Assembly: GCA_946885645.1 (NCBI GenBank) | Contig: CAMPGU010000176.1 | Coordinates: 1-8,685 of the forward strand | Source: an uncultured Haloferula sp. | GTDB lineage: Bacteria > Verrucomicrobiota > Verrucomicrobiae > Verrucomicrobiales > Akkermansiaceae | DNA length: 8,685 nt | Direction of reading: 5' to 3' | Shown here: one piece after another, positions 1 to 4,910 of the stretch | Layout of the letters: each line of letters begins with the position of its first letter | How positions within the stretch are numbered: the stretch's first letter is position 1 | Notes under the pieces: generated by a model | What the model was told of the DNA's origin: nothing | Seen by the model: the letters and a program-made list of their open reading frames with translations, nothing else | The model's database searches: none | Made by a program: the position numbers and the translations under genes

Positions 1-454
1 ACCAGGAAGCGTAAGGGCTCTCCTTGTTCCGCGTGTAAGTGAAGGCGTGGGTGGAGGTGCGCAGGCCGAGCAGCGGCTTGCCGGACTCCACGTAGTCCGC
101 CAGATGCTTCATCTTCTCGTCCGGCAGCTCGCGGAAACGCAGGCCGAGGATCAGGAAGTCCGCCGTATCGATCGCTTCCACGCCGGGAATGTTCGTTTGC
201 TCGTTCGGGTTGATCTCCCCGGTCTTCGGATCGGTCGCGAAAAGGACGGTGCACTTGAAGCCGTGCTTCTCCGCCAGCATGCGGCCCAGCATCGGGAAGC
301 TTTCCTCGGTGCGGTACTCCTCGTCGCCGCTCACGAGCACCACGTGCTTGCCCTTGCCCGGGCCCTTCTTCCCCTCGAAGACCAGCCACGGATCATCGGC
401 CATCGCGGTGAGGCTCAGGGCCAGCGGGAGGAGCGTGCGGAGGATGGTTTTCAT
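1..454 (-). CDS. ThuA-like domain secreted protein (3' end outside window)
   Basis: The reading frame is open from the ATG at 454 to the window edge (151 codons seen) and continues beyond it. It starts with a Sec signal peptide: MKT, a hydrophobic stretch rich in Leu, then an A-M-A cleavage site at about residue 19 before DDPW. The mature part opens with a KHVVLVSGDEEYR strand-loop, followed by ESFPMLGRMLAEKHGF and later DFLILGLRFRELPDE and GKPLLGLRTSTHAF. This is the glutamine-amidotransferase-like fold of ThuA-type proteins, which are abundant as secreted proteins in Verrucomicrobia and Planctomycetes and often linked to sugar metabolism; substrate is unknown. About 93% of its first 60 codons end in G or C. 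No clear Shine-Dalgarno is seen; a TATAGC box at 462-467 lies so near the ATG that a very short leader is possible. It may be the last gene of a run with the two genes upstream, since the 98-bp gap shows no terminator. Confidence 0.8.
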   Translation of the reverse strand, partial: MKTILRTLLPLALSLTAMADDPWLVFEGKKGPGKGKHVVLVSGDEEYRTEESFPMLGRMLAEKHGFKCTVLFATDPKTGEINPNEQTNIPGVEAIDTADFLILGLRFRELPDEKMKHLADYVESGKPLLGLRTSTHAFTYTRNKESPYASW

Positions 455-552
455 GGGTTCGGCTATACCGTGGAGGCAAGCGGCTTCTTGCGGGAGTGGC
501 AAGGACTGCCGGTGAAAAACGCAGGAATTGCCGAATAATCGCAGATTTTCCC

Positions 553-1491
553 TCAGGGCCAGATGACCCTTGCCCACACCGGGAAGTGATCCGAGGGCTG
601 CTCCTCGATCGTCCGCGCCCGCTGGATTCCCGTGGCCTCCACCTTCGCGCCTGCCGTCACCAGGATGTGGTCGATCCGCGGCCAGCCTTCACGCAGCGGC
701 CGCCACAGGTGGAGCGTCTGCTGGCCCCGGCCCGCCGGGACCACCGAGCGGAAGACATCCACGAAGGGCGCCCGCAGCGGCGGCACGCTGCTCCCGGAAA
801 GGCTCACCCGCTTGCCGGTGAAGTAGGCGACGGCGGGGTTCGCGTCCGCCGCATTGAAATCCCCCAGCAGCACCACCGGCTCGTCGCGGCGGCTGCGGGC
901 GTTGATCCGCTGGGAAATGAGCAGCGCCGCCTTCTCCCGCGAGGGCTGGTTCCGGTGATCCCAGTGGGTGTTGAAGACGTAGAAGGCCTTCGCCGTCGCG
1001 CGGTCGATCAGGCGCACCCAGGTCGCCACGCGCGGGTACTCGTTCCCCCAGGTCATCGAGCCGGGCTGCTCCGGCCGGTCGGAGAGCCAGAACATGCCGC
1101 GATCCGCGGGGTCCGCCTCGAAGCGGTCCCTTCGGTAAAAGATCGCCGCATACTCGCCCTTCTCCCTCCCGTCGTCGCGTCCTGCACCGGTGAAGGCGTA
1201 GTCGGGCATGGAGGCCCGCAGGTCGGCGCATTGGCCGTGCAGCGCCTCCTGCACGCCCAGCACGTCCGGATCGATCCCGCGGACCGTTTTCACCACCCGG
1301 TGGATGCGGTTCGGCCACTCGCGCCAGGGTTCCTCGGCCGGGCCTTCATAGCGCACGTTGAAGCTCGCGAGCGTCAGGCGCAGGGCCGCGTCTTCATCCA
1401 CGCCCGCGGCCCGCGGCGGCTCCTTCTCCCGGCAGGCACCGAGGAAGAGCGGCAGGCAAAGCAGGACGCGGATCGTGCGGGCGGAAATCAT
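553..1491 (-). CDS. Endonuclease/exonuclease/phosphatase family lipoprotein
   Basis: Predicted exported lipoprotein of the EEP (DNase I-like, metal-dependent phosphoesterase) superfamily, 312 aa. The start at 1491 is chosen because GAGGTG lies 9 bases upstream and because the protein then begins with a compact lipoprotein signal ending in lipobox LGAC, lipidated Cys at residue 20. An upstream ATG at 1545 would add an unrelated basic stretch, and one at 1500 would abut the SD. All family motifs are present: SFNVR (Asn45), GVQE (Glu82), NTHWDH (His176, Asp178), LLGDFN (Asp211, Asn213), IDHI (Asp274, His275) and SDH (Asp301, His302), so it should be active. Substrate cannot be read from sequence; members cleave nucleic acids, phosphoinositides or sphingomyelin. 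An extracytoplasmic role in DNA or phosphate scavenging is a guess. It follows the L,D-transpeptidase by 88 bp with no terminator seen between, so co-transcription is plausible. Confidence 0.88.
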   Translation of the reverse strand: MISARTIRVLLCLPLFLGACREKEPPRAAGVDEDAALRLTLASFNVRYEGPAEEPWREWPNRIHRVVKTVRGIDPDVLGVQEALHGQCADLRASMPDYAFTGAGRDDGREKGEYAAIFYRRDRFEADPADRGMFWLSDRPEQPGSMTWGNEYPRVATWVRLIDRATAKAFYVFNTHWDHRNQPSREKAALLISQRINARSRRDEPVVLLGDFNAADANPAVAYFTGKRVSLSGSSVPPLRAPFVDVFRSVVPAGRGQQTLHLWRPLREGWPRIDHILVTAGAKVEATGIQRARTIEEQPSDHFPVWARVIWP

Positions 1492-1579
1492 TCGGTACAT
1501 CACCTCGCTGGAGATCCCGATGGCCCGGGCGACCCGCTCGCGCAAGGACTTCCGGCAAGCGTGCGCCCTTTTCCGGCGC

Positions 1580-2767
1580 TCATCGCACCTCCACCGTCGC
1601 GCCGGGGCGGATCAATGCCGGGATCCGGATCGCATCCCAATTCGCCAGGCGGATGCAGCCGGCGCTGCGGGCGCGGCCGATCGTCTCCGGGTCCGAGGTG
1701 CCGTGCAGGCCGATGCCCGGGCGGCTCAGGCCGTTCCAGATGATCCCCACCGGGCTATTCGGGCCGGGCGGGATGTTCAGGGCGTTGTTGCTGCGCTTGC
1801 CCGTATCCAGCAGCGATTGGTCGTAGCGCCACACGGGCATCTCCACGCTGTTGTTCAGCTTCCACACGCCCTTGTGGATGAATTGCGGCTTGCCCGGGGT
1901 GATCGGGAAGCTGGCGATGAGCGCCAGGTTCGGCTTCACCAGCACCGGCTTGTCGGTGATCAGTTCTTCCTCGGTGATCGCGATCGCGGAGGGTGCCGCT
2001 TCGAAGATCCGCACCTGGTTTCTCTTCGTATCCACCACCGCGTGGCGCTCGGACATCACCGCATCCTTCTCATAGCGCGTGCCGGTGATGGCCTCGATGT
2101 GGAAGGGCTTCACGTTCGGCACGATCAGCGTGCCGCCGGGCTTCACGCCCCAGGTGCTTTTGGAGCCGTTGAGATCGAGGATGAATTCCACGTCGGTGTG
2201 GAAACGCTCGGACATGAATTCCGCCAGACTGCGGTAGCTCATGCGCTTGGCCTTCGCCTGCAGGCTGCGGTTATGGGAAAGCCCGCTGTTCACCCACTTG
2301 GTCGCCACCTCCGGCACCACCGCCGTCGCGAAGGCATTCGGCACGGCCTTGCGGGCCGCCGCCATCACCGCGCTCAGGTCGCCCGCGGGGTGTCCGTGCA
2401 CCTCGTTCCACGCATCCACGGCCAGCACCGTGAAGCGCCCCGGTTTGCCGTCGATCACGCCGGGCCCGAAGTTCTCCTGATCGAGGAAAATCTGGAGCCG
2501 GATCGCGTCCTCGCCGGAGGGCAGGTTCGCGATGTCCGGAGCGTCCGTCTTCACGGAGGGCTTCTGCTCCGGCATCTTCACCGTGCCGGGCGGCAGCGGC
2601 GTCACCTCCGCCACGGGAGCGGCCGGCTCCGCCGGTGCCAGCGGGTCGGTCTTTTGCTGCGGCGTGATTTCAGAGGGATCCACGGGCAGGGCGCGCAGGA
2701 TCTCCGACTCCGCGGCGAGAGGGAGGGCGGAGGCGAGAAAAGCGAGGGCGAACGATTTCCGGAACAT
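1580..2767 (-). CDS. L,D-transpeptidase (YkuD family) with PG-binding and LysM-like regions
   Basis: Exported enzyme, 395 aa, expected to make 3-3 peptidoglycan cross-links or attach proteins to the wall. Residues 1-19 are a signal peptide (hydrophobic LAFLASALPLAA, cleavage after AA). Residues about 25-80 form a Pro/Ala-rich linker. Residues about 88-125 resemble a peptidoglycan_binding_1 repeat (RLQIFLDQENFGPGVIDG, then AVDAWNEVHG). Residues about 177-218 resemble a LysM motif (YRSLAEFMSERF, then GVKPGGTLIVPN). The C-terminal catalytic domain (about 240-395) has the YkuD signature HGT (His355), followed by SAGCIR with Ser368, Cys371 as nucleophile and Arg373, so the enzyme looks active. The overall arrangement fits secreted verrucomicrobial ErfK/YbiS/YkuD proteins. 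The ATG at 2767 is the first start that gives the signal peptide; the SD is weak. A promoter at 2798-2826 would give a leader of roughly 24 bases. It is first of a minus-strand run with the EEP lipoprotein. Confidence 0.92.
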   Translation of the reverse strand: MFRKSFALAFLASALPLAAESEILRALPVDPSEITPQQKTDPLAPAEPAAPVAEVTPLPPGTVKMPEQKPSVKTDAPDIANLPSGEDAIRLQIFLDQENFGPGVIDGKPGRFTVLAVDAWNEVHGHPAGDLSAVMAAARKAVPNAFATAVVPEVATKWVNSGLSHNRSLQAKAKRMSYRSLAEFMSERFHTDVEFILDLNGSKSTWGVKPGGTLIVPNVKPFHIEAITGTRYEKDAVMSERHAVVDTKRNQVRIFEAAPSAIAITEEELITDKPVLVKPNLALIASFPITPGKPQFIHKGVWKLNNSVEMPVWRYDQSLLDTGKRSNNALNIPPGPNSPVGIIWNGLSRPGIGLHGTSDPETIGRARSAGCIRLANWDAIRIPALIRPGATVEVR

Positions 2768-2797
2768 CTTCGATTCGTTTGAAGTCGGGACAAGACG

Positions 2798-2826
2798 AGT
2801 ATTTCATGGATCCTCCCCGATGTCAC
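2798..2826 (-). promoter_or_regulatory. Sigma-70-like promoter for the L,D-transpeptidase gene
   Basis: Read on the minus strand, GTGACA (2826-2821, 5 of 6 to TTGACA) is followed by a 17-bp spacer and AATACT (2803-2798, 4 of 6 to TATAAT). Transcription would begin near 2791, about 24 bases before the ATG at 2767. Position, spacing and direction all fit; no experimental support. Confidence 0.5.
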
Positions 2827-2849
2827 GCCGGGATGCCTAACGGTTGGGT

Positions 2850-2900
2850 GGGGCCTTTTCCCAGCGGCCCCCCGCGGGCTCTCCACCGGCCCGCCGCGGG
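2850..2900. other. Two adjacent GC-rich stem-loop potentials in the divergent intergenic region
   Basis: GGGGCC (2850-2855) can pair with GGCCCC (2866-2871) over a 10-base loop, and CCCGCGG (2871-2877) with CCGCGGG (2894-2900). They lie upstream of both divergent promoters, so they are not leaders of either transcript as predicted. In such GC-rich DNA they may be chance; no ORF with coding character or RNA family is recognised in 2827-2972. Confidence 0.2.
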
Positions 2901-2972
2901 ACCGCATCCCTCCGGGTCCGGTCCCTCCCGGCGGACCTCTTGCCGCTCCCGAAAACCCCACAAAATTCCGGA

Positions 2973-3001
2973 TTGCCAAACGAAAGCCTCGCGCCTAGCG
3001 T
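2973..3001 (+). promoter_or_regulatory. Sigma-70-like promoter for the tRNA-Gln pair
   Basis: TTGCCA (2973-2978, 5 of 6) and TAGCGT (2996-3001, 3 of 6) are separated by exactly 17 bp. Transcription would start near 3008, about 13 bases before the first tRNA. The -35 box is good and the -10 box weak. Placement directly upstream of the tRNA pair is the main support. Confidence 0.45.
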
Positions 3002-3020
3002 TCGCGCCCCGACGCCGAAG

Positions 3021-3091
3021 AGCCCCTTGGTGTAATGGTAACACTACGGATTTTGATTCCGTCTTTCCAGGTTCGAGTCCTGGGGGGGCTG
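3021..3091 (+). tRNA. tRNA-Gln (anticodon TTG)
   Basis: A complete 71-base cloverleaf folds by hand. The acceptor stem is AGCCCCT (3021-3027) with GGGGGCT (3084-3090), including one T-G pair. The D stem is GTGT/ACAC around AATGGTA. The anticodon stem is ACGGA/TCCGT with loop TTTTGAT and anticodon TTG at 3053-3055. The variable loop has 4 bases. The T stem is CCAGG/CCTGG with loop TTCGAGT. The discriminator is G3091. CCA is not encoded (CTC follows), so the 3' end must be added after processing. It reads CAA, and CAG by wobble. A GCTCT-TCGG-AGAGC hairpin (3091-3104) follows at once and may help processing. It is first of two glutamine tRNAs, 32 bases apart, probably one transcript. Confidence 0.96.
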
Positions 3092-3123
3092 CTCTTCGGA
3101 GAGCTTCATCGGCGGGTGCCTCT

Positions 3124-3197
3124 AGTCCTGTAGTGTAACGGTAGCACAACAGATTCTGACTCTGTTCGTCTTGGTTCGAATCCAGGCAGGACTGCCA
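3124..3197 (+). tRNA. tRNA-Gln (anticodon CTG), CCA encoded
   Basis: A complete cloverleaf folds by hand. The acceptor stem AGTCCTG (3124-3130) pairs perfectly with CAGGACT (3187-3193). The D stem is GTGT/GCAC, one T-G pair, around AACGGTA. The anticodon stem is ACAGA/TCTGT with loop TTCTGAC and anticodon CTG at 3156-3158. The variable loop is TCGT. The T stem is CTTGG/CCAGG with loop TTCGAAT. The discriminator is G3194, and CCA at 3195-3197 is encoded in the DNA, unlike the upstream tRNA-Gln(TTG). It reads CAG. Its 3' 23 bases (3175-3197) recur as an imperfect direct repeat at 3917-3939, so this gene appears to have served as an integration site. The tRNA itself is intact, as expected when integration rebuilds the 3' end. 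Confidence 0.96.
3175..3197 (+). repeat. Direct repeat copy 1 (T loop to CCA of tRNA-Gln CTG), candidate att site
   Basis: This 23-base stretch runs from the T loop through the 3' acceptor strand and CCA of the tRNA. It matches 3917-3939 at 19 of 23 positions: TTCGAA, then three C/T differences, then AGGCAGGACTG, one more C/T difference, then CA. Tyrosine recombinases commonly use exactly this part of tRNA genes as attachment sites. Confidence 0.6.
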
Positions 3198-3223
3198 ACC
3201 CCAACTTGCTGAAACGGGGTTGG
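3195..3223 (+). terminator. Hairpin overlapping the CCA end of tRNA-Gln(CTG)
   Basis: CCAACCCC (3195-3202) pairs perfectly with GGGGTTGG (3216-3223) over a 13-base loop. The first three stem bases are the encoded CCA of the tRNA. No T-run follows, so it is not a canonical intrinsic terminator; it may stop transcription weakly or mark the 3' processing site. Confidence 0.4.
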
Positions 3224-3273
3224 GCGTGCCTGAATTGCCCGCAGCACGGAGACTTGTTGAGGGCTTCCCCTGC

Positions 3274-3301
3274 GGCGCCTTGGTCGCGCCACCAAGGAGC
3301 C
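3274..3301. other. Stem-loop in convergent intergenic region
   Basis: CCTTGGT (3278-3284) pairs with ACCAAGG (3291-3297) around CGCGCC, extended past one mismatch by GGC (3274-3276) with GCC (3299-3301). It lies between the plus-strand tRNA pair and the minus-strand lipoprotein gene and could contribute to stopping either transcript. No T-run on either side. Confidence 0.35.
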
Positions 3302-3306
3302 GCCTC

Positions 3307-3341
3307 AAAGAAAAGCCCCCTCAGCCGGAGTGAGCAGGGCT
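3307..3341 (-). terminator. Intrinsic terminator of the small lipoprotein gene
   Basis: On the minus strand AGCCC (3341-3337) and CTCA (3334-3331) pair with TGAG (3323-3320) and GGGCT (3318-3314), with a small internal loop and a 7-base loop, followed by TTTTCTTT (3314-3307). It lies 50 bases beyond the stop at 3392, in the right place and direction. Confidence 0.6.
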
Positions 3342-3391
3342 GTGATGCAGCGATCGGGAAAACCTCGCGAAGATCCTATCGGCGGCACCGA

Positions 3392-3793
3392 TCACCGATT
3401 CACCCGCGCTGACAAGACCCGCGCCTCCACGGGACCGACACGAATGCTAGTGCCCATGCCCAAGTGCATCTCTCCCCTTATGGAATCTTGGGATTCCAAG
3501 GTATAGGTACGTGTGTATGTTTCGTAGGGAGGGGTCCTCTTATCCGTGTATTGAATTACCGTGGTCACCGGGGAGCGATGGGTATTCGTAACTCTCCAAT
3601 AAATCAAGGTGGTCCCCGGGGTTGGTGGGAGCTGCTCTTTGGTCAAGCGGATGAAGGTCTTCGCATCTGCCTTCGTGGCCGTCGCTTCGCGGTAAGCGGG
3701 GATGGCGGGGCCGCTCGCTGTTGTAGTGCAGGAAACGAGTTGAGGCCCAAGAAAAGCCGCAAGACTCAACGAGATGAATGTTTGTTTTAACAT
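3392..3793 (-). CDS. Small hypothetical lipoprotein with atypical codon use
   Basis: A 133-aa protein of unrecognised family. Residues 1-22 are a lipoprotein signal: positively charged start MLK, hydrophobic FISLSLAAFLG, and lipobox LVSC with Cys22 as the lipidation site. After a Thr/Ala-rich linker, the mature part reads as a single small, mostly beta domain (TTLIYWRVTN, TTVIQYTDKR, ETYTRTYTLESQ, IRVGPVEARVLSARVN), perhaps Ig-like; that is inference from alternating hydrophobics only. About 64% of codons end in G or C, well below the ThuA-like gene, and many codons are rare here (AGA, AGG, ATA, TTA). It lies inside the segment bracketed by tRNA-Gln repeats and has its own terminator. No Shine-Dalgarno or convincing promoter is seen upstream, but the lipobox and terminator support a real gene. 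The only in-frame ATG giving the signal is at 3793. Confidence 0.68.
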   Translation of the reverse strand: MLKQTFISLSLAAFLGPQLVSCTTTASGPAIPAYREATATKADAKTFIRLTKEQLPPTPGTTLIYWRVTNTHRSPVTTVIQYTDKRTPPYETYTRTYTLESQDSIRGEMHLGMGTSIRVGPVEARVLSARVNR

Positions 3794-3915
3794 GGGGGTA
3801 GCAAGATCTCGGTTAAGTCATGAAACACAAGATAAAAAATTACAACGGGTTCGGCGGGGCAAGTTAAATATATATAGGTTGCTAATAATCTCTTCCGATG
3901 AAGCGGTTCACGTTT

Positions 3916-3974
3916 TTTCGAACTTAGGCAGGACTGTCATAGCTGGCTGGAGGGGCGATCATGGGAGTTCGAAA
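3916..3974. repeat. 9-bp inverted repeat at the distal repeat
   Basis: TTTCGAACT (3916-3924) is exactly reverse-complementary to AGTTCGAAA (3966-3974), with 41 bases between. The left arm overlaps the T-loop part of the tRNA relic. A second hairpin, GGAGTT (3964-3969) with AACTCC (3980-3985), competes with the right arm. The rest of 3940-4021 shows no coding signal. Possible recombinase or regulator site, or chance. Confidence 0.3.
3917..3939 (+). repeat. Direct repeat copy 2 (tRNA-Gln 3' end relic), candidate distal att site
   Basis: TTCGAA (3917-3922) and AGGCAGGACTG (3926-3936), with the same spacing as in tRNA-Gln(CTG), then T-CA where the tRNA has CCA. 19 of 23 positions agree, all mismatches C to T. 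Upstream of 3917 alignment to the tRNA at the same offset is near random, so only the 3' end is duplicated. Same orientation as the tRNA. Confidence 0.55.
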
Positions 3975-4021
3975 TGCAAAACTCCGCCCTAGGAAACAGG
4001 CACTTGTCCCCACCCCATCCT

Positions 4022-4756
4022 CTATTTCCCGGTGCGGGTCTCGGGAGCTTTCTTCGGCCGTTGGCAGGCGCAGGCGTGGCATCCGCAAGGGCAGCGGTCG
4101 GAGCCGCGATGGGCCTTGCAGGCCGCGATATCGACACAGTTCATGCTGAAGCGGTTCCCCGGATCGGCATCGACCGACCAGCCGCTCAGGTTGCGATTCT
4201 TCACCGTCCCCGACCGTTGGGGCTGGATGACGCCGGCGGTGGAATAGTGGTTGTTGTTTCCCCCCGCGCCGAAGGGCTTGGCGGGAGTTCCCAAGCGGCC
4301 CGCCATCTTGCGCGGAGCGGGCGCCGGGGGTGCGGGGATCATCGTGCGCACCGTCGCCTTCGCCGCGGCAGCCGCACCCGCGGGACGAACCTTCACGGCA
4401 TCCCGTTCGATCGAGAATTCCACCCCGGCTTGCCCGCCGAGATGACGGAGAGCCTCCCAGAACGGCACCGCCTTCAGGTCGAGGGTCAGCTCGTAGCGCG
4501 GCTTGAAATCCGCGGGCAAGTGGACGGCGAAGGGAATCCGCACGGCGTCTTGCGAGGAGGCGAGCGCCTGCGCCTGAAGATAGACGAGCGCCTCCGTGAG
4601 ATCGGCGTCGTGAAAGCGCACCTCCGGCAGGATCCGGGATTCGAGCTCTCGCTGGAGCGCGGGTTTGAGGACAGGCGGTTCCCCGGCCCACGCGAGCAAG
4701 CCGCCGGCCACGAACCCGGACAGGAACATCAGAGGCTTCGTTCCAAGCGCCTTCAT
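4022..4756 (-). CDS. Secreted secretin/STN-like domain protein with cysteine-rich C-terminus
   Basis: Predicted exported protein, 244 aa. Residues 1-24 are a signal peptide (MKALGTKPLMFLSGF, cleavage after AWA). Residues about 40-126 match the pattern of the short secretin/TonB N-terminal-like domain common in Verrucomicrobia: ILPEVRFHDADLTEALVYLQ, then YELTLDLKAVPFWEALRHL, then VEFSIERDAVKVRP. Next comes an Ala/Pro-rich linker and a Gly/Asn patch, with no secretin pore domain. The last 40 residues carry seven cysteines (207, 213, 222, 224, 226, 229, 231), including CPCGCHACAC, which could bind metal or form disulfides. Function unknown; an envelope adaptor or metal-related role is a guess. 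The ATG at 4786 would add ten residues but sits only about 3 bases from the predicted transcription start; 4756 gives the best signal peptide. No SD at either. Divergent from the membrane protein gene at 4911. Confidence 0.75.
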   Translation of the reverse strand: MKALGTKPLMFLSGFVAGGLLAWAGEPPVLKPALQRELESRILPEVRFHDADLTEALVYLQAQALASSQDAVRIPFAVHLPADFKPRYELTLDLKAVPFWEALRHLGGQAGVEFSIERDAVKVRPAGAAAAAKATVRTMIPAPPAPAPRKMAGRLGTPAKPFGAGGNNNHYSTAGVIQPQRSGTVKNRNLSGWSVDADPGNRFSMNCVDIAACKAHRGSDRCPCGCHACACQRPKKAPETRTGK

Positions 4757-4795
4757 CGGGAAGCAGTGACGGCTGGGAATCCGCATGGTGAGCAG

Positions 4796-4825
4796 AGTAG
4801 CAGCGAAGCCATCGGGAAAGGTCAA
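4796..4825 (-). promoter_or_regulatory. Candidate promoter for the STN-like gene
   Basis: On the minus strand TTGACC (4825-4820, 5 of 6) is followed by an 18-bp spacer and GCTACT (4801-4796, 3 of 6). A start near 4789 gives a leader of about 33 bases to the ATG at 4756. A perfect TTGACA (4836-4831) lies 11 bp further upstream but lacks a matching -10 box. Confidence 0.35.
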
Positions 4826-4838
4826 AAGATTGTCAAAA
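4821..4838. promoter_or_regulatory. Tandem GTCAAAA direct repeats, possible response-regulator site
   Basis: GTCAAAA occurs at 4821-4827 and again at 4832-4838, an exact 7-bp direct repeat with a 4-bp spacer (11-bp pitch). This is the geometry of OmpR/PhoB-family sites. It overlaps the -35 region of the minus-strand gene and lies 73 bp upstream of the plus-strand ATG at 4911, so it could act on both. Confidence 0.3.
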
Positions 4839-4910
4839 ATCGGAGCGCCGCATCGGCCGCTCCGCGCCCTATCCTTCCCTGGATTGGACAAGCATGGTAG
4901 TTCATGCGGG

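Larger units (their letters stand above)
3175..3939. mobile_element. Putative small tRNA-inserted segment (island remnant)
   Basis: The segment is bracketed by the 3' end of tRNA-Gln(CTG) and its degenerate copy 742 bp downstream. Inside, composition drops (25 of 60 bases G or C at 3841-3900) and the only gene, a lipoprotein, has about 64% G/C-ending codons by hand count, against about 93% in the first 60 codons of the ThuA-like gene. No integrase, excisionase or transposase is present, so it is either an eroded island or a passive segment moved in trans. The four transitions between the repeats suggest an old event. Left and right limits beyond the repeats are not defined. The alternative is a decayed third tandem tRNA-Gln; the upstream part of the copy shows no tRNA arms. 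Confidence 0.4.

Noticed and set aside
1492..1545. Longer N-terminus for the EEP lipoprotein (a helix-turn-helix-like RERVARAIGIS stretch)
   Set aside because: A GAGGTG ribosome site and a proper lipoprotein signal both point to the ATG at 1491.
496..1743. Plus-strand 415-codon frame
   Set aside because: Antisense shadow of the EEP lipoprotein, with no domain and low-complexity composition.
1358..2782. Plus-strand 474-codon frame rich in His, Arg and Gly
   Set aside because: It is antisense to the L,D-transpeptidase, which has a signal peptide and catalytic motif; long antisense frames are expected in GC-rich DNA.
2823..3308. Minus-strand 161-codon frame and the plus-strand frame 2779-3138 crossing both tRNA genes
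   Set aside because: Both are translations of tRNA DNA (peptides such as PPGLEPGKTESKSVVLPLHQ are typical of antisense tRNA). These are well-known false genes.
3481..3500. Overlapping hairpins TGGAATC/GATTCCA and CTTGG/CCAAG
   Set aside because: They lie within the lipoprotein coding sequence and have no T-run; probably chance.
3866..3936. A third, complete tRNA-Gln pseudogene
   Set aside because: At the matching offset only the last 23 bases align; no D arm or anticodon arm can be formed upstream, so a 3'-end duplication fits better.
3774..3992. Plus-strand 72-codon frame over the AT-rich stretch and the tRNA relic
   Set aside because: No ribosome site, no recognisable domain, and it overlaps the start of the lipoprotein gene and the repeat; more likely chance in low-GC DNA.
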